From Halichondria panicea (Eukaryota; Porifera; Demospongiae; Suberitida; Halichondriidae): 64,000 nt of DNA. The stretch spans positions 1,228,931 to 1,292,930 of the forward strand of contig NC_087386.1 of NCBI RefSeq assembly GCF_963675165.1. Reading direction: 5' to 3'. Below are positions 47,178 through 57,529 of the stretch, piece after piece. Numbering within the stretch: the first letter of the stretch is position 1; each line of letters begins with the position of its first letter. The notes beneath the pieces are model-generated. The model was given only the letters and a program-made list of their open reading frames with translations, had not been told where the DNA came from and did no database searches. The translations under genes and the position numbers were made by a program.

Positions 47178-47599
47178 TATAAGTACATAAACTGACAAAT
47201 CGGTGTTTTTTCACACAAATCAAGCTGAATAAAAGAAAGCTCGGCACTAACATAGCAACTGTAGCTATCAGTAGTGCTGGGTGTACTGATTGCTTTGAAT
47301 TTTTCTTTTAGGCCCCCTACGAGAAAAATAAGCAGATATAGGGATCATTGTGTACTTTCTTGAGCGCAACTCGCCTCCACCTAGCATCACGTGGGGCGTT
47401 GTCTATCCCTTTCTTTCTTGTATCTATATATGCACAGACTCAATAGGCGTTACTTTGCGCATGTGCGATATAATAGCATCAGAACACCTGTACCAGCTAT
47501 AATTTTATAGCTCTATAAGGCCACTGTTAGTTGCATACTTGTTTCAGATGAGAATACTAGCTGGAACCCTAACAGTGGCCTAATTAAGAAGATCAGAAC

Positions 47600-47950
47600 A
47601 GTTTCTTGTGTGGCTGCTGCACTAGTAGTGGTTGCAGGGGAGACTAAATTGATGAAACTCGGGGAATTTACAAGGAACAAGGTACTTTATAGTCTATTAT
47701 ACTAGCAGGTTCAAAATCATGTTCATTAAGTTGTTAGGATTTAATGCAGGAAAGCCTCTGAAATATTATCCACACTTCAAAGGTCTCATCAATTCAAAAG
47801 CGAGGTGAGCACTGCGATCATGCATCATCGCACTGTAATTTGTCCTCTCTCTCTCTCTCTCTCTCTCAGACGACCCAAGGACCTCCTCTGTCTGACACTA
47901 TTGATTCGTAGTATTCATTATCGGGCTCCTAGCCATCGGAATGTATGGTG
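47600..47950 (+). pseudogene. SLC44 5' fragment (exons 1-3), copy D
   Basis: Matches the first three exons of SLC44 as in copy C: the ATG is lost (gatcagaacag), exon 2 keeps GKPLKY and DPHFKGLINSKA (with one Asp to Tyr type change in the codons between), and exon 3 keeps [10 protein letters not shown]. The copy ends in intron 3 and passes into DENND1 intron 12 sequence at about 48003, the same junction as in copy C. Confidence 0.85.
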
Positions 47951-48089
47951 AGTGGCGATGCATTCAAGTGCGTAGTTAATAGTCCCCTTCCTCCCCCTCC
48001 CTGGTGGTGGGGACAAATCGAATAAATGCAGTCAATACAACTTGTCATGTCTGTACATGTAGTACGTATTACTATAGGTCTAAAAGGAA

Positions 48090-48279
48090 TACCATATAGC
48101 GCAAAATTTTCGAGACAGTTAACTTTGTGGAACTGCCTCTAAAAACTTTTCGTTGGATTAATTTCGCACTTCTTGGTATGTCAATGCACGTTGCTTTAGC
48201 TACATGTATATTTGTTGAACAATTTTCGTGTACGATTGCTAACCCTCGAAAACAGCCAAAATTAAGCGCTATACGGTAT
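48090..48279. mobile_element. MITE of the TACCGTATAGCG family, copy D
   Basis: Same insertion and position as 30776-30965 (taccatatagcgcaaaattt ... agcgctatacggta). Confidence 0.65.
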
Positions 48280-48795
48280 GTGTTAACTAAGAAATCGTAC
48301 TCTTATGTTTTGTTCACTGATTCTGTGTGTACTACTGATTTCCATGTACAATGTACTGTATCAGGGTGTACCGCGAACATTTTTACCCATACATTTTATA
48401 TCGCATGGCATACTGCAAAAAGGCTGCTATTCCGTGAAAATTAAATCCGCAAAAACTTTTCTAACAGACTTTCTATGAAAGTTTATATCTGCTATACGGT
48501 ATTCATGGTGATGCTGTGTTAATAGTGACTCGATCCTGTTGTTTGTAGGTACGGTACTGACAAGTTAAGTATAAGGTGAATTTTGAGAAGTTCATCAGCT
48601 CAACAGTATATGTAGTAATTAAGTTATTACTTGCAATAATAATTATTATAGTGAAGTCATTATACTCTTTATTCATTTCTCAGAAACTCGGTGGCCAAAT
48701 AAAAGAAAGTGGACGCAAAATGAGAAAAAAGGTTAATACTAATTATCTGCTGTTTATCATAAATACTGTTCGTTCTTCCGGAGTACTCAGTCTAA

Positions 48796-49202
48796 TTAAG
48801 TCACTGTTTCCTCAGAGTCTTTTGGTTCTTTCTCAGAGTCTTTTGGTTCCTTCTCAGCACTAGGCACTCTAGCCGTGTTCGTTATATGTACAGTGGACTC
48901 GCTGGTGTCGTAAATTGTCCCGGTACATTGACGTTTTTGTTGTGGTTCGCTTTTTTCACTCTCTTGTGCCTCTTCGTCACCACTTAGTTCCTGGGATTCT
49001 CTTTTTCGTTTTCTAGGTTTGCCTTTCTTTTCATCAGAGCCTTTCTTCTTTTCTCCCTTAGGTACTTCAGGTACTGTACGTACTTTAGCAGTTTTTTTTT
49101 TTTTTTGCTTTTCTTGCTTACTTGAATTGTTGAGGCTGAAGCTCCTGGAGGTTTTCCCTTAGTCCAGTCCTTTGTCATTGCAAGTTTAGATCGAGAATAC
49201 AT
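48796..49202 (-). pseudogene. Antisense Lys-rich small protein in DENND1 intron 14, copy D, frame broken
   Basis: The start (MYSRSKLAMTKDWTKGKPPG) lies in one frame to about 49120. From there the related frame continues SKQEKQKKKKTAKV, then [31 protein letters not shown] and ends AEKEPKDSEKEPKDSEETVT. The middle matches copy A (10490-10822) and the end matches copy C (31487-31714). The frame change stands at caagtaagcaag, which could also be a splice donor (gtaagc), so an intron is an alternative to a break. A run of about 15 A (minus strand) lies just after it. Confidence 0.5.
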
Positions 49203-49554
49203 AATTATTATGCCTTGCTATGTTTACCTTTTTTTTTAGTCAAGCAAGCTAGTGTGATAGGTAGGATGTCACTCACTCCTTTTATACAGAGCCTGTGTGG
49301 CCATTGCTCAGCATTCCCAGCATTCCTAGCATTAACGAATTAGCTACAAAATATTGGTGCACTAACACCTGAATACACTTATGCTAGCTCCTTATTATTG
49401 GTTACACCCCAAAATTCTAGATTTTGTGTACTTAAATTGTTCTACAATGTGCTAATTCTCGGAGCTTTCTTTTCCATTTTTGTTTCATTTCATTGTCTTC
49501 CGTCTTCTTTTTTTTTGTCTTCCTCATAAGTAATCATGCCTCCTGATAATGGTG

Positions 49555-49638
49555 TTAGGCTGAAGCTCCTGGATCAGTGTCTTTCCTAAGCCAATGCCTT
49601 CGACTTGCCTCCTTTATAGCTTCAGATCGTGAACTCAT
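49555..49638 (-). CDS. Short antisense ORF, SEAIKE peptide, copy D
   Basis: A 27-aa minus-strand frame, MSSRSEAIKEASRRHWLRKD then TDPGASA. It resembles the copy A peptide at 10842-10940 and the SEAIRE segment of copy B. Coding status is uncertain. Confidence 0.35.
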   Translation of the reverse strand: MSSRSEAIKEASRRHWLRKDTDPGASA

Positions 49639-51170
49639 AATTATTATGCCTTGCTATGTTTACTTTTTTTTAGTCAAGCAAGCTAGTGTGATAGGTAGGA
49701 TATCACTAACTCATTGTATACAGAGCCTGTGTGGCCATGCTCAGCATTCCCAGCATTCCTAGCATTAATGAATTAGCTACAAAATATGGGTGCACAAACA
49801 CCTGAATACATTTATGCTAGCTCCTTATATTGGTTACACCCCAAAATTGTAAGTAGACTATATTTCTAGATTGTGTGTACTTGTTCTACAATGTACTAAT
49901 TCTCGGAGCTCTCTTGTCAATTTTTGTTTCATTTCATTGTCTTCCGTCTTTTTCTCTCAACTGGCCCGGGTGTCTCTCATGCTCCAGCTCGTCCAGCTAA
50001 ATTATGTTGCTACGCATCCACACCTAGTTTTTTGTAACCACGCCTCGCGCATGCGTAAGGAAGTTAGACTACCTTACTCGTAGTATAATTATGCATCTTA
50101 ATGGTTGCATAAATGCATATTCTACTCGTAGGAGTCTATCCTAATTATGAGTGTACAAACATTTCTGCTGACACAAATCACTTGTTCTTATATACATACA
50201 CCCCACAATTCTAAGTAAACTATATTCTTAGTTGGCCGCCACTAAATGAAAGTGGACGCAAAATGAGGAAGAGGGTTGGTACAAATTATTAACTAAAACG
50301 ATTATTCATATTTAACTTCTTAACTAATAATTAGCACTGCTTTCTTCATCTGTTGTCTTGTTTTTTTCATTTTTGCATGTAACTATCTTCGTCAACAATC
50401 TCGCCTTTCCTCCACACATCTGCCGTTGGGTTTTGCGATCGTGAGGACCTTGACTTCGTTTTGGTCTGGTTGTGGCCTCACTTTGTTTGGACGGGAAACT
50501 ACAGTCCATTTGGAGTGGCCTAAGTCTAAGATATCACTCACTCCTTTTATACAGAGTCTGCTCGTCCTTCCTAGTATTTATGAATACCCTGATCCTTCAT
50601 GTAACTATTTAGTTGATTTGCACTAACACTTTAGCTGAAGTCATGAATACATTAGAGTCTGTGTGGCGTGCTCGTTTATGAATTCATCTTATACCACACT
50701 TACGTCACCACAAATTGATCTCATTGGTCAACAGCTGTAGGATATATAGAATATTAGCATACAGCCCCAGGCATGCACAGTTTTTCAAGTTGTTTTTTAG
50801 TTTTTTCATTTGTTCAAGAAAGTAAGCAAAGAGAAAAGAGCCATGCTTGACGGTACTAAGACTCAAAGCAACGGCAGAAACACGGAAGGTGCTCTCCAAC
50901 AAGATGGCTAAGCTTCCATGGGTCCATGGGCGCGGTTTAGATACATTTTATCCAAGAAGAGCTTGCAACTCCAGTAAGGGACGTCGAATGGTCAACGCTT
51001 GGACCAAGGAAGCTCTTGAGCATCTGTAGGAGTCAACATGTTGCTCAACTAGCTCTTTGACGGCTGCAAAATCGGGCATAGTCTTGTTCTTTTTTGCAGT
51101 CTGCATCGTGATTGAATTGTTGCTAGGGGGAGGTCCTTTTATAGTGATGCGGTCACGTGGTATAAGTCAG

Positions 51171-51307
51171 ATATGCCACACCTACTCGGAGGATATGCAC
51201 CCTATATATCCTCCGCTACCGTGGTTACATACCCCTCGGCTCCGCCTCGGAGTAACCACGGTAGCGGAGGATATATGGGTGCATATCCTCCTCTTAGGTG
51301 TGGTATA
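51171..51307. repeat. Long near-perfect hairpin (~57-bp arms)
   Basis: The left arm (from atatgccacacct through ggaggatatgcacc to ctaccgtggttac) is complementary to the right arm (gtaaccacggtagcggagg ... gtgcatatcctcc ... aggtgtggtatat), with few mismatches. The loop is a short GC-rich stretch, itself partly complementary (cctcggctccgcctcgg). It stands in intron 14 of copy D, upstream of the RING gene 3' end, and has no counterpart in A-C. Confidence 0.88.
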
Positions 51308-51437
51308 TCCTATACTTATCATGCACTTAGAATTTAGCTATAAAAATATGGTTTGTAACAAACATTTCAGCAAAAATCATGAATACATTATTAGTTATTT
51401 GCTGCATACACCCCCAAATTCTAAGTAGACTATATTC

Positions 51438-52466
51438 CTAGTTGTGTACTTGTTCTAAATGATTTTCTAATTCTCGGAGCTCTCCATTCCATCCGCAGCC
51501 ATCAGCTCTATTTGTACAGTGCACTTTGAACCCATACAACGACCTTTCTAGCCCTTTGTTGTGGAAGGTTTGAAACTCTCTCTCGTTGCAAGTTGGACAC
51601 GATTTATTGTCTCTTTTGACTCTTCCTATACAGCCTTTACAGAAACTATATCCACAACACGTAGCTTGATGAGGCTCTCGTGCGGCAAATAAACACACAG
51701 GGCATTCCCATTGGGGGAAAGAGTCTGGGGGCTCCTCAACAAAATCACACTCAAAGCCCCCCCTTCGCTCTGGTTGTGGCCTCACTTCTGGGGGTTGTGC
51801 TCTAGGCTGCAGTTGTCTTGGTGTGTCTTGTGGTGGCCCGTGTTGAAGTATTAGTTGTTGCCTGTATTGAAGTATGAGTTGTTGCATAGCTTCAGTTGAG
51901 TGACTTTGGATTTCGGTTTCTTGGTTGTGATCGGTTCTGAGTAGTCCTTGTATCGCTGGCTGACTCGGGCTTTTTGGTTGTTGGTTTTGAAGTACATGTA
52001 GTCCTTGTATTGCTGCAGCTTCAGTTGAGTGACTCGGATTTTTTAGTTGTTCTTGGTTTTGAAGTACATGTAGTCCTTGTATCACAGCTTCAGTTGACTG
52101 ACTCAGGTTCCTTGGTGGTTGGTATTGGGGTAGGATTGGTTGTTGCAGAGGTTCAATTGGGGGGTCGGGAGAGTCTGGATTCATTGGTGGCGGAAAGTGG
52201 TGAGGAGGCCATCTGCGGTGTGGAGGTGGAAACCATGGTCTATGATGGGGGTGGTGTGGATGTCCATGAGGCCCGTGGGGATGTCCGGTAGGACCGTGAG
52301 GGTGGTGTGGGTGTCCAGGAGGACCGTGAGGGTGGTGTGGGTGTCCGGGAGGTCCGTGTGGGTGTCCAAGAGGTCCGTGAGGATGGTGTGGGTGGTGTGG
52401 ACCGCGGCGATGATGTCTGTTATGGCGACCTCTACCGCATCTTGGGAAAAACGGAGGATCATCCAT
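51438..52466 (-). CDS. Antisense RING/TRAF-like protein with His/Pro/Gly repeats, copy D
   Basis: An open frame of 342 aa, closest to copy C. It has the same start (MDDPPFFPRCGRGRHNRHHR), a His/Pro/Gly array of slightly different length, units SQSTEAVIQGLHVLQNQ, and a C-terminus CPVC...CCGYSFCKGC...CPTC followed by VHCTNRADGCGWNGELRELENH and EQVHN. Compared with C the middle has a small frame-preserving change (QGLLRTDHNQETEIQ for QGLPQNRSQPRNQEIQ). The cysteines of the RING-like segment are kept although the host gene is broken. Confidence 0.75.
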   Translation of the reverse strand: MDDPPFFPRCGRGRHNRHHRRGPHHPHHPHGPLGHPHGPPGHPHHPHGPPGHPHHPHGPTGHPHGPHGHPHHPHHRPWFPPPHRRWPPHHFPPPMNPDSPDPPIEPLQQPILPQYQPPRNLSQSTEAVIQGLHVLQNQEQLKNPSHSTEAAAIQGLHVLQNQQPKSPSQPAIQGLLRTDHNQETEIQSHSTEAMQQLILQYRQQLILQHGPPQDTPRQLQPRAQPPEVRPQPERRGGFECDFVEEPPDSFPQWECPVCLFAAREPHQATCCGYSFCKGCIGRVKRDNKSCPTCNEREFQTFHNKGLERSLYGFKVHCTNRADGCGWNGELRELENHLEQVHN

Positions 52467-52666
52467 AACTTTGTAGTAGATTCACAAGTGGCTTCTTTCC
52501 TGTTTTGTAGCTTTCTTTGTTTGCTTTTGTCATGTGATATTAATGTCATTCATAGCCATTACCATATTTGTAATTGCTTCATTGTACCCGTGTAAATGCA
52601 CTATTAATTAATTAATCACGTTTTATTTCTGTTTTTTTGCAGGCAAAGATCGTATGGAAGAGAATA

Positions 52667-52975
52667 CAGTAGAACCTCGATTATCCGGACACCTTGGTTC
52701 CAGAAGCAGGCCGGATAAGTGAATATGCCGGATAATCGAATAGATAAACCACGCCTTGATCCACCCACTTTATTGATGAACAGCAGTGTCACATGGTTGT
52801 CTGCGCATGCGCAAAAGAAAAGCAGGCATGTCTCCATGGTAACAACTGCAACGCGCATGCGCATTTTAGGGACACGCCCATTTTATGAATTATGTAATCT
52901 GATAAAATAAAAAAAAGTCAAGCCGGATAATCGAGGTTCCGGATAATCGAGGGCCGGATAATCGAGGTTCTACTG
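52667..52975. mobile_element. Tigger/pogo-like MITE, family 2, inserted in DENND1 exon 15 of copy D
   Basis: The ends are cagtagaacctcgattatcc and gataatcgaggttctactg with TA duplicated on both sides (52665-52666, 52976-52977). It sits at the 3' end of the 24-bp exon 15, directly before the donor gtaagt. Inner gccggataatcga motifs repeat the ends. Confidence 0.9.
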
Positions 52976-53260
52976 TAGTAAGTGAACTGTTCATGGTACT
53001 GCTTCATAAATTATACTCTGTGTGGTTGTGCGTGAGTGCATGAAAACGCTGCATTTAGTTTGTGTTTTTAACTACGATATTATAATGATATTAGTGTGTG
53101 TGTGTGTACGAAGACTCACTCACTGCCCATGAATAAGAGTGCCAGTGAGGGGGAAATCCCTCGACCCATGGTCATGACCCCGCCCCCTGTTCTCACTGGA
53201 TCATTGCTCGGCAAGGTATGTATAGGTACTAGTAGCCTCGACTCCAGCCCCTTGAATAGT

Positions 53261-53974
53261 TAGACTCGCAAGCCACTCCCTTTTCTCTGATTGGACGGGG
53301 GCGGGAGAAAAGGGACTGGTGACTCTGGGCTACAGCTTGCGTAAATCAGATGCGTCAAAAGCTAAAGACACACAGAAGACAAGTATACAGATCTATCTAG
53401 CCAGCCTTTTGATTTTATAGATCCTTGTACCAGTGTCTGTTGTGCCACAACTTGTGGATTAGCATGGAACAGCTGATGAACGTAGAAATCTTGGCAGTCC
53501 TTCTTTGAACCGAGGAGTGGCAGCGATTTAAGACAGCTTGTACAAGTCTGACTACTCTCAATTCAACTGCTGCCATCTGCCATTATCTGTCTTGTATTGT
53601 ACAGGTTATTAAAAGCTTTAGGCAACCAATGACTTTCGGCTGCCAGTTCTCATCACGTAAAACTAAAACAAGCTAATCTCTGCTGGTGTCTTAGATGACT
53701 ATATCCTAGCTGAATGCCTGATGATGTTATTACTCCATCATCTTCTCTTTTCTAGCACTAGCATCCATTCTTAAACTGTAGCTAAGAAGCCCGCGATCAC
53801 TTTTGCAGGCTACGCAATTCTACTTAACCTCACGCAATTTTTGGATCACGTGGAAAAATCAATGAATAATCTCTACCCAAATTCTGGTAGAGACACAAAA
53901 TGTGTCCCAGAGTCACCAGTCCCTTTTCTCCCGCCCCCGTCCAATCAGAGAAAAGGGAGTGGCTTGCGAGTCTA
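53261..53974. mobile_element. Non-autonomous DNA element with ~70-bp inverted ends
   Basis: The arms read tagactcgcaagccactccc ... gactctggg and their complement (cccagagtcaccagtccctt ... cttgcgagtcta). The flanks are ttgaatag and ttgaataa, a probable 7-8 bp target duplication as expected for hAT-type elements. About 714 bp with no transposase frame. Confidence 0.8.
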
Positions 53975-54638
53975 TTGAATAATTTATTATTCACCATATT
54001 TTATCTCATTGAACGTTAAAACAGTATTTTATCTTATTGTGATAAAGAACAGAAAAAAGAAAAAGGAGAGGCTACCTCTCTGTATATACTGTAGACAGAG
54101 ACAGCTAAGTAAAACATCAGCTCTGTAGATTTATTCATTAACTTGAGGCTCGGATCGGATACACACTCAGGCGACAAGTTAATCTCATAAGAAATTAGTT
54201 AAACCTGTGGTTAAAAAATAAATGTGGATAAGTACAGTGGCTGTGACGTAACATAATGTGAGGACTACTTATTGATTCACACAATAGATTTACCATTGAA
54301 GCACTATCCATTAATACACACTCAAGCAACAAGTCCGGATACACACTCAAGCAACAAGTCCCTCGGATCGGATACACACAAGTCCCTCGGATTGTAGACA
54401 CATTCAGGCCACACAGTTCTCGGATCAGATACCGCGTACTTACTCTGTGACCAATTTTCGGCAAATGTCACAACAATACTTCCTTCCAGAGAGAATGGCA
54501 CTGAACATCGAACAGACACACTAACACTTTGAAGATGGCTTCACTCAGAGAAACAAGAGGAGAAATCACCATCACAACACTTCTTTCATCACAACACTTC
54601 TTTCAGAGAGAGGTGCACTGGTCCTGTCAAGCTTCACA

Positions 54639-54833
54639 TCAATCAAGAAAGGGAGTGTCTGGAAAGCAGATGGACTTGCTCTGGGACTTGCCATAGCCGG
54701 TCGGTACGGTACCCACATAAACACCAGCGTACAGACACTTCAACACCTCCAGCTGCTTGTCTTTCAAGACTAGACCTGGTTTTCCAACACAGGATAACTT
54801 GTACGCGAGAGCAGAAGAGAAGGTAGCAGCCAT
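54639..54833 (-). pseudogene. RecQ-like helicase N-terminal fragment
   Basis: The frame MAATFSSALAYKLSCVG... has LKDKQLEVLKC, a Q-motif-like segment, and VPTGYGKS, a Walker A motif, in the spacing seen in RecQ-type DNA helicases. Just after it the frame carries a GKSQSKS duplication-like insert and a one-base shift: the +1 frame would read FQTLPFLIDVK, the usual continuation, while the actual frame gives FPDTPFLD and a stop. It is a 5' exon fragment and no further helicase motif is seen. It lies between mobile elements in copy D, so it may have been carried there. Confidence 0.6.
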
Positions 54834-54991
54834 TACACAACTTGGACTAGATTTCTTTTTTCAATGACATCATTATAAATGAAACGGATATCAATGTTTT
54901 ACAACTAAATGCGGAATAAGAATACTGATAAATATACTACAATTTACGATTACCAAGATTCTTGGTAATTCTGGCGCATGCGTAAACAGTG

Positions 54992-55326
54992 TACCGTATA
55001 GCGGGTATATTTCGAGGGTATAAATGTTCGCGGTTTTCGCGGATTGAGCCTCTACCGCGAAAATTTATACCCACGAAAATTTACATCTTTATTGAATAGT
55101 AGGCGTGTTCAGTATTATTGACCACACCTATCGACAATAAGAGGTGCCTCACCGTTATAGGCTAGGCCTGGATTCGAGGCTAACGGGTGTGGAGGTACAG
55201 CTGCATGTTGATGTGCGCATGCGCCAAAAGGCTGGAACTCAGACCACGAAAATAAAATCCGCGAAATCCTTTGTAATGGTCCATCCGCGAAAATTTATAC
55301 CCTCGAAATATACCCGCTATACGGTA
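54992..55326. mobile_element. MITE of the TACCGTATAGCG family, copy with best ends
   Basis: The ends are taccgtatagcgggtatatt and aatatacccgctatacggta, exact complements, and both go on with tcgagggtataaat / atttataccctcga. About 335 bp. The interior includes a dispersed repeat end (cctggattcgaggctaacgg). Confidence 0.85.
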
Positions 55327-57140
55327 TACCAGGCCGCCTTTCTCAGCGGCCTGGAATCGAGGCTAAGGTACTAGATTACTGTCCTTTTTCAAGCCTTCAT
55401 ACAGTAATAGACGTTTGACTTGTTTCATCATGACCCATAATTATAGCAGTTGATTGAAGCTTTAAATTAGTACATAATCATGAGTGTGGTAAAAGCTAAC
55501 AGGAAGTGTTCCCTATTGGAGCAAAACACTTTGCACTAATAGGACCAACATGAAAATCCACAACGTTGTGGCCTTCCTTTCAAAACAATATTTTCTGATG
55601 TAACTACTACTACCATATCTTTAACCCCCCCCTTCCTGTACAGGTCCACTGCAAGCCTCCCTCAGTGATCCCATATACCACAGACACAAAGAGGGCAAAC
55701 AGAAACTGGTGAAGAAGATGAGAACAATCGAATGCATCGGCTCTGATTGAAACCCAGTCCCCTGAGTTACCGCAACCTCTTATTTCCACTATACCACTAC
55801 AGCAACTACACAAGTAACTGATACGCAGTCAAGCAGAGACAAACCTACATGTGCGAAAGGGCAGTGCTCCTGAAATGAGTTCAGCCATTGCTAGCCCCTA
55901 CGGCTATAATCGTGGATCCTCCAGTTCTCCCAATTTCCAAATGCAGGCTTCTGGTATACAGGACACACACACACAGTACTCTAACCCATTCTACAACTAT
56001 GGATACCAACACATGACCTACACTAGCAAAGACTTGAAGAGACCTGCTGGACCAAGATCTCCGAAGTTTGCTCAAGATATTCCATTATCCATACCACAAG
56101 TACCACTGAACTATCAAAAGAAACGGCTACCACCACCGCCCAAACCACAGCCCTATACTCGAGAGTACAAGCAACACAGTCGGGAGTGAACAAAAATGAT
56201 CCTCTGTTGCAAAGATTGCCAAGTATTGGAGAATTTAACCCATTTGAGAATATACTGGGAAACGTAGGAATGGAAGATTATGTTAAAAGAAATACAAACA
56301 AAGAGACACCTCTAGTATGATAGGACATGCAGCTTTAGTGAGTGGAGTTATTTGCATTTTCAACCTTTTTATTGCTCGTGTATTCGTCGTGTGGTGCATA
56401 GTTTGTGTTTTCCTTCAATGATGTTATTATTAGGCCCTGTTAAGATGCAATGTGTTCCTGATCAACTGTCCGCCTATAATATATATTAGGCCCGTGTTTC
56501 TGAAATAAGTGCTCAGCTGCCACATGGTGTGTGCATGTTCTACTCTTAATAATTTTCTGCAACCCGCGTCTTTACCTCGAGGACGCACGGTCATGGATAT
56601 AGGCTTGGCAAATTATGCTACAGCGTACTAAAATAATAGGAATAATAAGGAGTTGAATAATAGGGCACTAACATAATTTGACCCTCAGAGCCTGGTAGAG
56701 CTCATTATAGCTAGATATCTATTACTGTACTGTAAACGCTAGCCACTATAGGCAATCATGGATTCAACACTATACAATAGATGTAAAGGAGGCATTTAAG
56801 AAAGAAAACACGTTCAGATAGCAGCAGAGGAGTTTTTGCACAAAACTGACCAGCATAATGATCATGATCTAACCTATTATGCCAGCATAATATGGCAGGG
56901 CCTAGCTGGTACTACATGCACTGGTAAGTACTGATATATATGTACAATAATGTATAGTTGTGTATAATTTATTATATTAAAGGAAGCTAGCCCATATGCA
57001 TCATGCACTAGCTCTTCAGTTCATTCTAGCCACTTGGTATAACTGATTATAAATCATAATACTGCAATGAAATTATTGCAGAGGTACAGTACATTTCAGT
57101 CTCTTGAAATTCACAACTAAAAATGTTTGAGTGCAACTGG

Positions 57141-57520
57141 TTAGTCAAAATAACCTACAATTTGTACAGCGAGTGAAGTCGTTGAGAGTTTGGTTCCAAA
57201 TATGACAAGTCTCGCTGCGCTATCGTATGGTATAGTAGCAGTCCTCACATAGAAGTTGACAGGTTGAGAAGGGTCCAACTTGATATTGATATTGCACTGC
57301 AAAGTAGGATTTACTTTATAATTACCAAGTCCAGCGAGTACTCCAATTAAATGATCCATTCCATTCTCGACAACATGTACTTCAACGAGACAGTCAAAAA
57401 AACAACGGGGACCCAAACTGTCCAAGCAGAGCATTGCACTTGACAAATGTATCTGTCTAGGGAATGTCACAGTGTACTGTTGATCCTTTTGCAGTTGAAT
57501 ACCTATTATATAATGGTGCC
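57141..57520 (-). pseudogene. NPL-like gene, copy D, 5' end broken
   Basis: The frame from TFPRQIHLSSAMLCLDSLG to VQIVGYFD (57470-57141) is open. The upstream part is frameshifted: the ATG near 57518 reads through FLAP and stops at the CCC TAG before the motif. Substitutions are more numerous than between A and B. Confidence 0.7.
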
Positions 57521-57529
57521 AGAAACATG

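Larger units (their letters stand above)
48549..56320 (+). pseudogene. DENND1 copy D, decayed 3' half with several insertions
   Basis: Equivalents of exon 13 (48549-, with a 5-bp insertion), 14 (48684-48731, intact), 15 (52643-, split by a MITE), part of 16 (about 53110-53216), part of 17 (about 55645-55707) and part of 19 (to 56320). It shares with copy C the truncated exon 16, the 2-bp insertion in exon 17 and the deletion joining exon 17 to exon 19. Added here are a Tigger-like MITE (52667-52975), a second MITE (53261-53974), a RecQ-like fragment and another MITE (54992-55326) in intron 16. Not functional. Confidence 0.88.

Noticed and set aside
50847..51029. 60-codon plus frame (NKMAKLPWVHGRGLDTFYPRR...)
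   Set aside because: Protein-like composition, but no relative in the other units and no recognised domain; too weak to annotate.
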